From NCBI GenBank assembly GCA_025506515.1, contig CM046453.1, forward strand, positions 33,189,715 through 33,253,714: 64,000 nt of DNA, written 5' to 3'. Of the stretch, positions 34,032 through 46,639 are shown piece by piece. Below the pieces are notes generated by a model that was given only the letters and a program-made list of their open reading frames with translations, had not been told where the DNA came from and searched no databases. Source of the stretch: Flaveria trinervia. Taxonomy: Eukaryota > Streptophyta > Magnoliopsida > Asterales > Asteraceae. Each line of letters opens with the position of its first letter. The stretch's first letter is position 1. The translations under genes and the position numbers were made by a program.

Positions 34032-34765
34032 TGTTGGGACCTTGTATTTTAACGAAATACCAAATGATTAACGTGTAAACCAAACCAAATAGTGCGGAAT
34101 CCTATTTGATTGGCGATCCAATCAGTGAGAACGCACGTAGAATCAATAAAGTATTCAATCAAATGTTAAGAATCGATTGGGAATCGATCTACTGCGTTCT
34201 ATGAACTTGGAGTATCAACTTGGAGGTTTCTGGACAGCTAGGGTACGTCTGGAGTCGAAAAAAAATAAAAGCCCTTGTTTTTCCACAAATTGGGTTGTAT
34301 TTATAGGTTAGTACTGTTCATTCGTGCGACTGAACCATTAGTATGGTTCAGTCGTGCGATTCAACCATGCGGTTGATTCATCCGCACGACTGAGTGTTCA
34401 GTCGTGCGACTAAGCCAATCTTATGTTACAATCATACGACTGATCCAGTCTCCTGGTTCAGTCGTGCGACTGAGTCATTCGTATGAAGTTGTTCATGCCT
34501 ATGGTCCATTCGCATGGGCCATTCGTATGAGAACTTCATTTTGTTAAGTTTGAGTGTATTAATTAATATAACATTATGTGTAAGCATTCAAACAACCACA
34601 AACCTAATTAACCAATTTAACATCGACTCAATAATGAAATATTAAACATTATAAATAACAAACAATCAATATCATTTCATTAATCATTCTAACCATTATA
34701 TCAGAATCAGACAAACAAGATCTATTACATTCATATCATGATCTAGGGACATACATGTATCAACA
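34032..34765 (-). repeat. Element D 5' LTR (734 bp)
   Basis: Plus-strand edges tgttgggacc and tatcaaca. A TATAAATA box lies on the minus strand at 34298-34305. The motif cluster is at 34315-34530, upstream of that box in sense direction, a U3 enhancer-like location. Confidence 0.93.
34298..34305 (-). promoter_or_regulatory. Element D 5' LTR TATA box
   Basis: TATAAATA on the minus strand, conserved with the box in both E LTRs, where the 5' copy has lost one base. It should place the start of the genomic RNA about 30 bp downstream. Confidence 0.6.
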
Positions 34766-34770
34766 ACCTT

Positions 34771-37123
34771 CACCAGCAGGTGTCTCAGAAGGAATATGGA
34801 TCTCTGTAGCAATTGCAGATGATGAGACAGGGCTCTCAGGTTCTATCACTGGGCCTTCAGTCAAGGTTTCCCCTATGAGGCTAATCTTAGGGTCTGCCTC
34901 AACATCCAGTTGACCAATGACATTACCTGATTGCCTAAGTCTCCTTCTTAAGCTGAACTCTTCAATGATCCTGTCTTGTACTCTTTTAGCCAGTCTGTCA
35001 GCTTGTCTTGATTGGCTTGGGTTGACAAGTGGCATGTTTACTAGATCCAGACCTTCATAGTAGTTCAAGGTCTGAAAATTGAAGACTTCCTGTTGTCTTT
35101 GAACTCTTATGATGATGAGAGCCTTCCTGTCGTTGTCATACCTCCACCCAATGATGTGATTGAAAGATGGTAAAGGTGACATAGCCCTTGGTATCCCATC
35201 CTCAAATACACTCTGTATGAAGGAGTTTGTGTAGTCCACATCAATGTGAACTAGAGGAGGTTGCTAAGAATGCACAGTTACAAGTGAGGATGGTGAGTCC
35301 TCAATGTCCATTCTCTCTGAAGAACTCCCAGGTTCTATAGCTGTAATGACTTTCTCCCCCTTTTTGGTAGCATCACCCACTTGCATAGGTGAGCTGGAAT
35401 ATAGATCAATCACATCCATAGATTCTTGTGTTCCTGGTTGAGCTCTCCTTAAGGGTCTCCCAGCTAGTTTTTCCTCAAGATATGAAATCTCAAGTTGCTG
35501 ATCATTGATCCTGTTGTGTAAGGTAGTCACCTGAGATTCAAGGTGACTGACCTTGTGACTAAATAGGTGCATGTTTTGGATAATTTTTGCACTTTTAGTC
35601 TGAGATCCCCCTAATCTTCATCAGAAGAATCACTAGGGGTGGAGAAGATTGGACCAGTGTCCTTTCTCTCATGACCAGTTCTAAGTTCTTGGCTACTGGA
35701 TTTCCTCTGCTCACTGGCAGTCTCAGTTGAGATGTCAGTGGGCTGAGTTGCCATGGTGAGGTCTTAATGATGTAATCACTTTCAGAAGTGAGAGCCTCTT
35801 CTATATGGACATCCTTAAAAGGTTCAGGAGTGTCCACCTCAGTTGTAGGTGACTGATGTGGGATAGATGTAGGAGACTCAAGAGTACTCATCTCTCTTTG
35901 AGTAGAGGGAAGAAGAGAGATTCATTATACTCACTAAAACCTATATCTTTGTCAGTGTAGAAATCAAGGTTGGGAATTGGTTGGTTGAGATCTATAGGCT
36001 GGGGGTGGTAACTCTCCCCTGAAGGTTGATCACTTGAGTGTTGAGACTCAGACTGATGGCTTAAGGAAATAGAGCTAATGAGCTCATCAGGCTGAGCATA
36101 AGGAACCTCAGCACTGATTCTTGAAGAAATGGGAGTGGTTTGCTCCTCAGGAGAATTGGGAGCTCCAGTGTCCACTTCTTCCTATATGGGTGAGTATATG
36201 GGGGCCTCCACAGACTGAATAGTCTGAGCAGGGGTTTGTTTGGATTTTCTTTGGTAGGTGATGGAGATTTGAGGCTGTGTGGGTGGTTGGGAAGTAACAG
36301 GTGTGGGTTCAACACTAGCTTGTGCTTCTAGGTTGTCACCTTCAGCAATGAGCTCTAACATTTTTAGGACTAGGGCTGGTTCTACCCCAGAGAATCCAAC
36401 AGTGGACTCTCTCAGTATTTTAAAGATGCCGGCTTCATGTGTCGCAATTTAAGAATGTTACATATTTCCCTTAACTATGAGCCCAGTTCACAGTTAAGAA
36501 TGTACTGGACATATCTAGGAAACATGTAATACTCTAAGGAGTCTAAATTAGCAAGTAAAATTGTATAAACAAACTGAGAGTACTTGAATTTGACCCCCTG
36601 AACCATTCCATGGATTATGAAGGAGAGATCCTCAGGAATCTGGTCCCATCCACCTGCTTGTTTGATAAGCTGTGGATGACCACATGGAACGAGAATCTCC
36701 ATTGGGATGAGACCTTCCCTTTCCTAAAGGTCTTTACAGAGAAATCTCCCTCATATCCCATCTGCTCAAAGGAATGATTCACAACTTCCTTGGGAAAAAC
36801 ACCTCACCTTCTTCATCATGCAGCTAAAGATGTCGGTTGATGATGGCTGGAGTGATGAAGATTGTTCTCCCTTGCACTGTGGCAGACAGTGCCTTCTCCC
36901 CATCCATAATGACCTCTTGGCAGGTTTTCCAGAATTCAAGCAATTGATCCTCATAGAGTGGAGGATCAATGGTTAGGGAGGTGAAGTAGTTGGACAGAGA
37001 TAGGAAACGGCAAACCTCTGAGAAATGATGATATTTCTCAGAGCGTAATAGAGCAACCTGATTGTGTTGTCTGTGTAGCTGCATGGTAAAGCTAGGATCG
37101 TTTATGTGGGCAAGGTTGGCCAT
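34771..37123 (-). pseudogene. Element B: aORF N-terminal part
   Basis: Start ATG 37123 (MANLAHINDPSFTMQ). The N-terminal domain (36475-37123) has HNQVALLRS, LLEFWKTC, IFITPAIINRHL, then GGWDQIPEDLSFIIHGMVQG and YYMFPRYVQYIL. It is homologous to the C and D aORF N-termini. A Ser/Pro/Glu-rich linker follows (35595-36315), then a leucine-rich coiled coil (35264-35572, VSHLESQVTTLHNRINDQQL), then a segment with SFNHIIGWRYDNDRKALIII (34771-35239). D interrupts it and the rest is at 9082-10546. The joined span is about 3.8 kb, large for an accessory ORF. Function unknown. Confidence 0.68.
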
Positions 37124-37830
37124 TTTGAAGTAGCTTAAGGACGAAGAAAGAAGAAAGAAAGAAATTTCAGAGAGAAATTTGGGGTTTTAGGTTTGGAGGA
37201 AGAACAGATGATAGAAAGAGGGGGAAACCATTGAGTTTATATGTGAGAAGGATTTCAGATAAAGTTTATTGAAAGAGGATAAACTTTGAAATCCGGATGT
37301 CGGTCCCACCTCTGAAAAAGTAGTTTACTTTTACTCAAAAAGTAGTTTTCTTGGAAGTCAAAAAGCTTCCGATGGTGAATTATCTTCGGAAGTTTTAATT
37401 AAAAAGCTTCCGAAGCTAAAATGACTTCGGAAGAATTTCCTGAGAGGTTTGAAAATTTTGCTTCGGAAGAAGAATTAAAACTTGAGCGCTTTGTATATAA
37501 ACTAACAAAGCTTCCGAGAGTTAATTTTGCTTCGAAAGTAAATGGTCCTTAAAAATGAGTAAATGTCTGAGACAAGTATTTAAGCTTCGGAAGATAAATT
37601 TGAAAACTCTTCTGAAGGTAAATTTCTCAGACAATTATTTATTTTGAAGGCATGATTTACTTCTGAAGTTAAAAGCATAACTTCCGAAGTATCAGAAATT
37701 TTCAAAAATCTCAAGAAAGTCTTCAAAAAGAAATTTTCATCCAAAGAAAACATGAGCTTATGAAAGTGATGAACTAGACAACTTAGGACACACATATTTT
37801 AAGAAATAATAAGAATTAATTTTAACGAAG
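37124..37830 (-). other. Element B spacer with CTTCGGAAG motif cluster
   Basis: About 700 bp between RNase H and aORF. The interval 37365-37700 has around ten copies of cttcggaag/cttccgaag or one-off variants, in an otherwise AT-rich, ORF-poor sequence. The same motif fills B's LTRs and the gag tail. Confidence 0.75.
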
Positions 37831-38793
37831 ATCTACTCAAGGTTAATCATCCCAATAGCTGATATAAGATATTTAAATCTCTGTTCATCAAAAGCCTTTA
37901 TAAACAAATCAGCATATTGTTCATCTGTGTGAACCTTGACTAGTTTAATTAATCCCTTTTTCATAGTTATCTCTTATTAAATGATACCTGATGTTGATGT
38001 GCTTTGTCCTTGAGTGCTGCACAGGGTTCTCTGTGATTGAGATAGCACTGTTTGTTGTCTATGTGAATGGGAATCTCCTTGAAGTTTAACCCATAGTCCA
38101 GCATCTGATTTTGAATCCAAAGTACTTGAGCACAACAACTTGCAACAGTAATGTATTCAGCTTTAGCAGTTGATGCAGAGACACAGGATTGTTTCTTAAA
38201 TTGCCATGAGACGACCCTTTCACCAAGAACTTGACATCCCCAGATGTAGAGTTTGTAGTCATGTTGTAACCACCATAATCACTATCTATATAGGCATACA
38301 GATTGAAGTCAGAATTTTTAGGATACCATAGTCCAAGTGTTGATGCACCTTTGAGGTATATTAGAATCCTCTTCACAGTGATAAGGTGAGACATCTTAGG
38401 GTTGGCTTGATATCTTGCACAAATACATGTAGCAAACATGATATCAGGCCTGCTAGCAGTAAGATACATAAGAGACCCAATCATAGCCCTATATAAATGC
38501 TCATCTACACACTCCCCCTCAAGATCAAGACCAAGAGAGTGGTTTCTAGCTATGGGTGTCTTAGCAATCTTACAGTTAGTCGTGTTGAACCTCTTGAGTA
38601 TGTCCTTAACATACTTTGACTGACTTATGAAGATGCCATCTTCAACTTGCTTCACTTGAATTCCCAAAAAGAAATTGAGTTCCCCCATGGCACTCATTTC
38701 AAATCTGTCTTTCATTAGCTTCTCAAAGTCTTTGCAGAGCTTTCGATTAGTTGAACCGAAGATGATGTCATCCACATATACTTGAACTAGCAA
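37831..38793 (-). pseudogene. Element B: RT C-terminus and RNase H
   Basis: Open from 38793 with YVDDIIFGSTN (intact active site), FEMSAMGELNFFLGIQV and GSLMYLTASRPDIMFAT. RNase H begins AYIDSDYGGY and then shifts frame after TSGD; the rest (EYI-type site, HIDIRYH region) continues in other frames down to about 37831. The frameshift is the first clear lesion in this block. Confidence 0.87.
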
Positions 38794-39400
38794 TATGTCT
38801 TTTCCTTGTTCTTTGATGAAGAGAGTTCCATCTATAGTACCTCTCCTGTATCCATGTTTACAAAGATACTAAGATAGTGTCTCATACCACTTCCTGGGTG
38901 CCTGATGCAGCCCATAGAGAGCTTTGTCAAGCTTGCAGACATAATCAGGATGATCAGGATCTACAAAACCAGGTGGTTGTTTGACATAAACCTCTTCATC
39001 TATCACTCCATACAAAAAGGAACACTTCACATCAAGTTGAAAGACCTTGAAGTTCTTGGATGTAGCAAATGCCAGGAATATCCTAACAGCTTCTAATCTT
39101 GCCACTGGAGCAAAGACATCAGTGTAGTCAATCCCTTCTTCTTGTGTGTATCCTTGAACAACCAGTCTAGCTTTGTTCTTGATGATGGTGCCTCTATCAT
39201 CTTTCTTGTTCCTAAACACCCATTTGGTTCCAATGGTAGTCTTCCCAGAAGGAAGAGGACAAAGGTTCCAAACTTTCTGCCTGTTGAATTGAAGGAGCTC
39301 TTGTTGCATAGCTTCAACCCAACTTCCATCCTTTAGAGTTTCATCAACTTTCTTTGGCTCTATCTGGGATAGAAAACAAGAGTGAAGAAAAACATTTGCT
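38794..39400 (-). pseudogene. Element B: RT N-terminal half
   Basis: Open 38869-39309: GTKWVFRNKKDDRG, ARLVVQGYTQEEGIDYTDVF, FQLDVKCSFLYGVIDEEVYVKQPPGF, KALYGLHQAPRKWYETLS. A stop then separates it from the active-site block by about 75 bp. The copia RT family assignment is firm. Confidence 0.88.
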
Positions 39401-40800
39401 TCATGGGTTTGTCCTCTTGTCTTTACCCCTGAGACAACATCTCCGATAAAAATTTAGATCTGGGATAGATGTTTCTCCCACCACATCAGCACACTTTTCA
39501 AGTGAAACTTGATCCAAGCAGTGTCTGACATCATTGATGTTCTCATCTATGGTGTGGTTAGTGACATCAAGAAATTCTTGGTCGTTGTCACCACCATCAT
39601 TGTTGTCTTCTACAGTTGAGGTGTTCTTATCTGGTTGTAGAGCCTTTGAGCTGGAATTTGAAGGCATACCAGATGTATTAGCTGAATTTGTCATTGTTGG
39701 GCTGATAGAAACCTCATTTGCAGAAGTGGTTCTAACTGGAGCTGAAGATATATGTCTTGAGGATCTTCCTAGCTCAAATATTGGATCAGGATCACCTGTA
39801 TTTAAAGTTTCCGTAGATCCTGAAACATTCTCACAAGATTTGTTAAAACAGTTGGTAACCAAATCAAGATCAAACAACCAATCCGGACCAGAACCAGCAA
39901 CACAAGGTGTGTGTTCATTGAAAGTCACATTGGCTGACTCCTCAACAATTCTAGTTCTGAGATTGTACACACTATAAGCCTTAGCTTGGGAAGAGCATCC
40001 AATAAAGTGTCCATCATCTGATTTCTCAGCAAACTTGGCAATTTGATCTTTGGTATTCAAGATGGTGCAAGGACATCCAAATGACCTGAGAAAACCAATG
40101 AAAGGTCTCCTCTTGTGCCAAAGTTCATAAGGAGTTTTGGCATGAGTCTTAACTACTAAAACTCTGTTCTGCACATAGCAGGCAATGTTGACTGCCTCTT
40201 CCCAGAAGGTGATGGGCAGTTTAGAGTCGGACAGCATGGTTCTTGCAGCTTCAATCAGTGTCCTGTTTCTCCTCTCAGCAACACTATTTTGTGAAGAAGT
40301 CATGGGAGCACTAAATTGTCTTGAAATACCCTTTTCATCATAGAATGTATCAAGGATATGGTTCTTAAATTCGGTTCCTTGATCACATCTTATGATCTTG
40401 ACCTTGTGATCAAATTGATTCTCAATCTTTAAGATGAAATTTTTCAGAATCTCAGGAGTCTCATCCTTAGTTCAAAGGAAGAAAACCCAAGTGAATCTTG
40501 TAAAGTCATCTGTGATCACTAGACAGTATAAGGTCCTTCCTAAACTCATTACACTGGTGGGGCCAAAGGATCCATGTGTAACAAGTGTAGGGGTGTGGTG
40601 ATGGAGTTTATTTCCTTAGGCTTATGAGATACCTTATGTTGGTTCCCTTTTAGGCATGTAACACAGTGGTCATCACTTGTAAACTCTTTCTTTGGTATTC
40701 CAGTTACCAAATCATGCTTAATCATTTATTCATGTTCTTAAAGTTTACATGGCACATTATTTTATGCCATAGGAAAGACTCATCACTATTGGCTTTAGCA
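39401..40800 (-). pseudogene. Element B: integrase
   Basis: The core's first Asp is in an HMD motif near 40575, followed by a one-base frameshift where DLFGP is expected. The second Asp is in CDQGTEF (about 40370-40395). The Glu is in SVAERRNRT at the start of the open stretch 39401-40303; the preceding Gly is Ser. The C-terminal half has PYELWHKRRPFIGFLRSFGCP and FIGCSSQAKAYSVYN, and then a long Asn/Ser/Thr/Asp linker to RT. Native role: strand transfer of cDNA into the host genome. Confidence 0.85.
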
Positions 40801-41212
40801 AGAAAGCATGAAACTTCTCCAGAGGGAGAGGTTTCTTGCAAATCTATCTTATACATGTTTCATTTCCTGGGGGCTCTAACAGAATATGCTCATGAGGAAT
40901 GACTAGACCAGGCTTAAGAACAATGCACTCATGCTTAGTAAAGAGCATGTTAGGACTCTGATCACAAAATTGAGATACACTCAAAAGATTGTATCCAAGC
41001 TCTTTAACAAAGTTTACCTTTTCTATGCTGAGCTTACCATTTGTGACCATGCCCCTTCCATAAATGTAACCACCTTCATCTCCTCCAAAAGCAACTGGTC
41101 CTCCATCAATCCTTTCAAAGTTCTGGAGTAGTGACCTATTGCATGTCATGTGCCTAGAACAGCAACTGTCTATGATCCAGACATTTCTGTCTGTCTTTAG
41201 CTGTCCCTGCAC
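40801..41212 (-). pseudogene. Element B: protease
   Basis: Open 40844-41212. VWIIDSCCSRHMTCNRSLL keeps the catalytic Asp and Ser, but the Gly of the DSG triplet is Cys. LLSVSQFCDQSPNMLFTKHEC follows, as in A. The domain ends where GAG-pre-integrase begins. Activity is unlikely because DSG/DTG is essentially invariant in aspartic proteases. Confidence 0.83.
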
Positions 41213-43941
41213 AAAGAGAATGATTAGTTATATGTGGAAACCCAAGCCTTGCTTGCCTTGGGCTCATTTGCAGAAGGTAAGTCAATAGTAATAGATCCTA
41301 TGGTTGTACTAAGAGGATCATGAGCTGTTGTTGATGGAGAAATCTCAATCACTTGGTCTTTCTTAGACATCCACACCACCTTTGGAGTCTTGGACTTGAC
41401 CTTCAAAACTTTAGAAGCTTTTGGAACTTCAGAAGTTTTGATGACTGAACCTTCGGAAGATTCTTCAAACACTGCAGCAGACTTCAGTGCTTCGGAAGAA
41501 CTCCTTACTTCCAAGACCAAATATTCTTCCGAAGAGAATTTTCCACTTCCCTTCTTGTTAGATTTGGAACTTCTGAAGGAAACTGGTTTTCCTTCTAAAG
41601 CATGAATCTTCTTAGAACTCTTTGAAGCCTTTGTTTTGGCCATATGGACAGTACCTTTAGGATTGAAGGGACAATCCTTGGCAATGTGAGTGGTGTTGTC
41701 ACACATGACACAATTCATTTTCTTCTTCACAAGAGCCTTATCTTTGGAATAGGACTGTCTTTGGTCACATCCCTTCTCCACCTCCATCTTTGCAGATGAT
41801 GAGACAATCCTCTTGGGCTGAGCACTGTGCTTGGAGTTTGATGGTCAAGGCTATGCAGTAGTGGTACACAGCAGATCTGTCTTCTTCTTGCTACTAAGAT
41901 GAGTTGAACAAGAACCAAAAATCTTAGCAGAGGAGTTTTGGTTGATGTCTTTAGTCCCTGCCACTTTAAACCCTGCAGAAATAAAAACTTGTTTCTGCTT
42001 AGAGTCAAAAGTAGCCTTGATCTCTTGAGCCTTCCTTGCCTTTTTTTTGCTCTTCCTGATCAAGTTCTTTCTCATGGACTTGGTCATCACAGTCTTCACT
42101 TTCTCCTCAGAAGGATAGTGGCCCTTCTTGGAATCCTCCTCTTCACTCTTTGTAGGGGATTCTTCACTATCTCTTCTTCATCCTCCTCACTCATAGGATT
42201 TATAAGAGGAAGCTCATCTTCACAAGTTCCACACCTAGGAGATCTTATTGACAAGATTGTGTGTGGAGGAGCTATCTCATTTGATCCCAGTCCCTGTCTG
42301 TTTTGATAGCACACTTTGTTGTGCAGGGATGAGGATATCATGTTCTTGAAGGTCTCCTCTTCAAGAACACTGTTTTCTGCCATGGCTTTGCTGATCACAA
42401 GCTTAGCCTGCACTCAGTTAACTTAGTTATGAGATCTTTGATTGAGCCCTAAAATATGTGTGTTCATGTTTTAGAACTGAAATGGTTTTCTCTAAGTCCT
42501 CTATTTTCAGCTTATAAACATTTTCTGACTTTCTAAAATCAGATTTTAAAATGTTTAAGGACTCAACATCAAATCTCAGTTCCAAGTTGTAAGACCTGTA
42601 CCTGTTAACTTTAGCAATGCATTCAAGAGTACAAAGATGTTCCAATACCTTGGCTTCATCATGATCAGCCATCAGTGCTTGGTTTGGAGAGGCATCTTCC
42701 ACCTGAAAGCTCCAGTCAAAGCCTCCTTCTTCAACAGCAACAGCAGCTTGATGCTTAGACTTCTCATTATGGAGAGCTTTGTCAGTGTAGTTTGGTCTGG
42801 ATTGTGTTTGGTCACCATTTGTTCTAGGTGCCTTACACTCTCTGGCAAAGTGGCCCATCAAGTTACAGTTGTAACACTTGACTTTCCCTTTGTCCAGTCC
42901 AAACTTTACACTGGTTGCATTGCTTGGAAACTTCCGTACAGTCCTCTTGTAAACTTCTTGGCTCTATGAGTGAGAAAATCCATCTACTGGACTATTCCAT
43001 ATAATCCAGATCATCTGGATAGATACAATCTAGGTCTTCAAGAGTGAAAAGAGAGTTGCCATGGCTTTCATCAAAAGACACAAATGCTTGAGAAGAGCTT
43101 GTCTCTTGGAATGGGCTTCCTTGAGTGCAGTTCTCCTTTGGTGTCTCTGGGAAGGTGATGAAAGGACCCTTGGGTGAGTTGTCAGGGTAGCATATGAGAT
43201 GGTGTTTGGGTTCTATGCTATCCCTTTCAACCACATGTAGGGCTGAACCATTTGATTGTTGGAGTTGCCAAATGAACCTTGCATGTTCATCTCCATCTGG
43301 TAGCCACTGAGAATTCCATATAACTCTGTCAGAGTAAGAGTTTTGAGATTTTCAGTTCTCTTGATCACCACATAGTAGTGTGTCCATTGCCTAGGAAGTG
43401 AGGACATGAATTTCCTTACAATGTCTCTGTTTTCAAGAGAAACTCCTCCATCCACTAGGGTATCCATAATCTCAATATACCTGAAGTACTGCTGAGTCAC
43501 GGTCTCACCTGTTTTGATGGTGAAGTTTTCAAACTGTTGCTTCAGGAGATCCTTCTTGTTCTCCTTGGCTTCAGAAGAACCCTCATACATCAATTTCAGT
43601 GCATTCCACAGCTGATTGGCTGTTTTGCACTTCTTGAAACCTCTGTATACAAAGTTTGGAAGGGCAGTTTGAAGAGCTGTCATGGCTTTTCTGTCTATCT
43701 CTACTCTCTTCCTATCTTCATCAGAGTAGTTAGCCACATCTTTGGGGATCATACCAGCACCAGTAGCAGAAGGTGTGCTGGGTATGAAATGTTCATTCTC
43801 AATAGACTCCCACATTCTTGAATTAAGAGACCTGATGAAACCTTCCATTCATAAACACCAGGTATCAAACTCATCAAGAGTGATTAGTGGGGACTTGTTC
43901 ATGGTTCCAGTTTCCATATCAGTTTTGGAAATGGCTTCCAT
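41213..43941 (-). pseudogene. Element B: gag
   Basis: Start ATG 43941 (MEAISKTDMETGTMNK). A TGA at about codon 31 is immediately followed by MEGFIRSLNSRMW, which stays open for 211 codons (43213-43848) as the capsid-like UBN2/gag domain (NQLWNALKLMYEG, QQFENFTIKTGE). Knuckle 1 is CYNCNLMGHFAREC (about 42840-42880) and knuckle 2 is CVMCDNTTHIAKDC (about 41680-41720); both are intact. The stretch 41450-41600 again carries cttcggaag units inside coding sequence. Several frame changes occur between 42861 and 41787. Confidence 0.85.
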
Positions 43942-44011
43942 TTGAAAAGTTTAGTATTTGTGTGTGTGAGGGATCTTAAGATGTTGAGATCTTATATCAA
44001 GAGCCTGGAAA

Positions 44012-44023
44012 GCTCTGATACCA
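44012..44023 (-). other. Element B primer binding site
   Basis: Minus strand TGGTATCAGAGC, a perfect initiator tRNA-Met complement, 2 bases from the LTR edge at 44026. Confidence 0.92.
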
Positions 44024-44025
44024 AA

Positions 44026-44826
44026 TGTAGGATCGTTGAAGGGTATAAGTTACAACACAACAACACAAAGAGGAGATAAACTAAACTTTGATCAAACAGT
44101 AAACTGGATTAAACAAGTGTTGAGATACTAAGAACACAAGTAATGTAGGAGACAAAGAACACAAAGAGCACAAGTTTTTGGTTTTCAAGAATGCAGTATA
44201 TTGCCTTCTCTATGTTCTATTACAAGTGTTACAAAGCATATTGGAAAGATACAAGAACATGAGATACTTATACAACATCCTACAGCCGGCTATACTTTGA
44301 TAGCCAGCTGGATACAATTGACTAGACACAAACAAATCAATTGTAGAGTCAAAAGGCAGATTGCCTTTTGACTTGTGACTATGACATGCCATAGCTCACA
44401 TCCTTATCTATTACGAAAAGGATAAAGTACATAAAGTAGAAAGTTACAGACTCAAGACCTCAATGTACAGTTACCAAAAGTATGGACCTTTTCACCAAAC
44501 CATGTAAGTTGGTGACTTGCAGAGTTGCAGCGGAAAGGTGTCCAGCTTTATGGAACAGTACATCAGATAAAGCATGTTACTAAAAGTCTTCGGAAGAAAT
44601 CTATCTTCATGAACTTGAAGCTTTGGAAGACTTTGTCTCTGAGGCTTCAGAAGACTTCATCTTTGGCTACGGAAGATATTGGTCTTGGTTTCGGAAGATT
44701 TCACACTTAGAGTATTTCTATTGCACATGTGAAACTTCCAAAGCATTCTTCTTTAATGTACTTGTGCAGCATGCGGGAAAGACTAAAGATGTTTAGGTTG
44801 CATCAGCCTCTTCATTAATCTCTACA
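44026..44826 (-). repeat. Element B 5' LTR (801 bp)
   Basis: Plus-strand edges tgtaggatcg and tctaca, canonical TG...CA. CTTCGGAAG variants lie at 44588-44750, in the U3 side of the sense orientation. A TATAAGTA-like box is on the minus strand near 44264-44272. TSD tatac follows at 44827-44831. Confidence 0.93.
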
Positions 44827-44831
44827 TATAC

Positions 44832-46624
44832 TAATTCCAATTTCATCTGAAACACACATGAATTACACCCTGATTACCCCTTTGAAGCCGCGACCTGCAA
44901 CTTGATCAAAATCTACCTTTCGAGCATTATTAACTTCAATTGATCGAGTGCTTTGCATCAAGAACCACATCCGAAGCTATCCTTAAGTTTAATTCGATTG
45001 TTATCAACGTTTGATCTTCGATTGGACACTAGACATTCGCGGTTGTTCTTCGTACTATTCATCCTTTGTTCTACATCAATCGGGTAATTGAATACATGAA
45101 TCTGTTCGAATTGACATGGGGAACGAAAACCCCATGATTATCAACATTAGCAATATGGATTTGATCTTCAATTTGGGGAAGATCGTTCATGTAAACTTGG
45201 GGTTTTGTTTAAACTTTCCTTTTAAGAATTAAAGTAAGAGTTTTAACGTGGCTTACGCCTTTGATTCACTAGTAATGTGTGTGCAGCTTGGCCTTGAGGT
45301 CCCGGGTTCGAGCCCGGGCACCCTCAAGTCAAATTTTTTAGCCTTTTTAGGCTTAAAACATTATTTGAAAAATTGTAATAATATAAAATGATTTCTATAA
45401 ACTTCTAGTATTTTCTTAGATTATTTAAATTTTTCAATAAAATTATTCTCTTAAAACATTTTAACATCTTATTTAAAATTTTATTTGCAAATGTTATAAC
45501 TAAACACATTTGTAAATCTTATATATATGTATGTATATTTATATAATAAAATAAATTATTAAATTATTATTGGACCTCTTGTTTCTTTGATTAAAGATTA
45601 ATCATATTAATTATAGTATTCAACATATCTAAATTTATTTACAAGAATCTAGTCCTTTTAAAAAATTTTAAAATGCCAATTCTTTTATTGAACAAGTATA
45701 AATAAGAGTTCACTAAATTTTATAAAACCCTCAAAATTTTAAACTCTAGTCCTCGATAATTCATTAAAACTTATTATTAAACTTAACTCTTGTCAAAAAA
45801 TATATATTTAGGTGCCTTGTGAAGATTCACGGTGGAACGACGTCCATTAATATTCTTATTAATCGTCATCTTTACACTTATTTTGCCATGTGAGTTTCCT
45901 TGCCCCTTTTTTTACATTTTTCACACTATTTGGGGTGAAACATGATACTTATACATCATACACTTATAACGTTTGAGACTTGTAAAGCACTTGCAATTCA
46001 TCTTTATATTTTGTCATGGTTATTTGTGTGTTGTAAGTGTTTATATGAGATACATAGTTTGTTTACAATCATTAACTATTGCTAGCCTAGAGATGTCTTA
46101 GATCTTTGGGCCTGACAAGCTTATTTGGTGCTAAAGCCGAGGTATTGCCGGCTCCTGATGATGTATGCTTGTTCATCATGGGAACCAAATACACTTAGCC
46201 AATCTTATATACTTGTAATCAAGTTGAGGTTTGGTTGTAACGATATGTGTTCTATAACATTACTAACTTATGACCTATGACATGAATTGCTACTTGTAAC
46301 TTTATCATATTATGTATGAAAACCTTGGAAACTCACCAACTATTTTTAGTTGACCTTTTATTTTTATCATATTTCAGGTAACCCTGAAGTTTAAAGCGGT
46401 CTTTTGAAGCTTGAAATAAAACTAGGACTTGGACCTAGTTAAATAAATAAATGTTATGTTAAGTTTTGTTTATTTGGGATTATTTCATGTTTTGAGACTT
46501 ATGTTTGTAATGCCTTTTGAAACTTATAATTTTAATATTTACACTTAAATATAGCGTTATGTGGCTGTGAACAATCTTAACCCTCACATCTCGACGATTA
46601 CGCCGTCAAGGTTGGGGTGTGACA
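44832..46624 (+). repeat. Element G 5' LTR, part 2
   Basis: Resumes with taattccaatttcatc and aligns along its length with 60466-62302 of the 3' LTR. It ends GGGGTGTGACA just before the PBS. Parts 1 and 2 together give 2592 bp against 2597 bp for the 3' LTR. It contains the tRNA-like hairpin at 45293-45328. Confidence 0.93.
45293..45328 (+). promoter_or_regulatory. tRNA T-arm-like hairpin with Pol III B-box (G 5' LTR)
   Basis: CTTGAGG pairs with CCTCAAG, enclosing CCCGGG-TTCGAG-CCCGGG. The inner part GGTTCGAGCCC (45305-45315) fits the Pol III B-box GGTTCGANNCC. A weak A-box-like tggcttacgcc lies about 55 bp upstream. No complete cloverleaf is present, so this is not called as a tRNA gene. 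Confidence 0.6.
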
Positions 46625-46627
46625 GAT

Positions 46628-46639
46628 TGGTATCAGAGC
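46628..46639 (+). other. Element G primer binding site
   Basis: TGGTATCAGAGC, the initiator tRNA-Met complement, three bases after the 5' LTR end at 46624. Confidence 0.92.

Larger units (their letters stand above)
10547..34765 (-). mobile_element. Element D: SIRE-type Ty1/copia with nested C
   Basis: Minus-strand copia element, about 11.2 kb without C. The 3' LTR is 10547-11279, the 5' LTR 34032-34765, and perfect TSD acctt occurs at 10542-10546 and 34766-34770. In sense order it has PBS, leader, gag, an LTR-like segment replacing late gag through early RT, then RT, RNase H, a 2.6 kb spacer and aORF. It is a sister of element E. Its LTRs differ at roughly 28 sites by eye, so it is much older than E. 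Confidence 0.93.
8263..44826 (-). mobile_element. Element B: SIRE-type Ty1/copia with nested D
   Basis: Minus-strand copia element, about 12.3 kb without D and C. The 5' LTR is 44026-44826, the PBS 44012-44023 and the 3' LTR 8263-9040. Perfect TSD tatac occurs at 8258-8262 and 44827-44831. Sense order is gag, protease, integrase, RT, RNase H, spacer, long aORF. D interrupts the aORF at 10546/34771. It belongs to the same family as A by protein sequence and CTTCGGAAG motif. Confidence 0.93.

Noticed and set aside
45293..45328. Complete tRNA gene
   Set aside because: Only a T-arm-like hairpin and B-box are present; D-arm, anticodon arm and a matching acceptor stem cannot be found.
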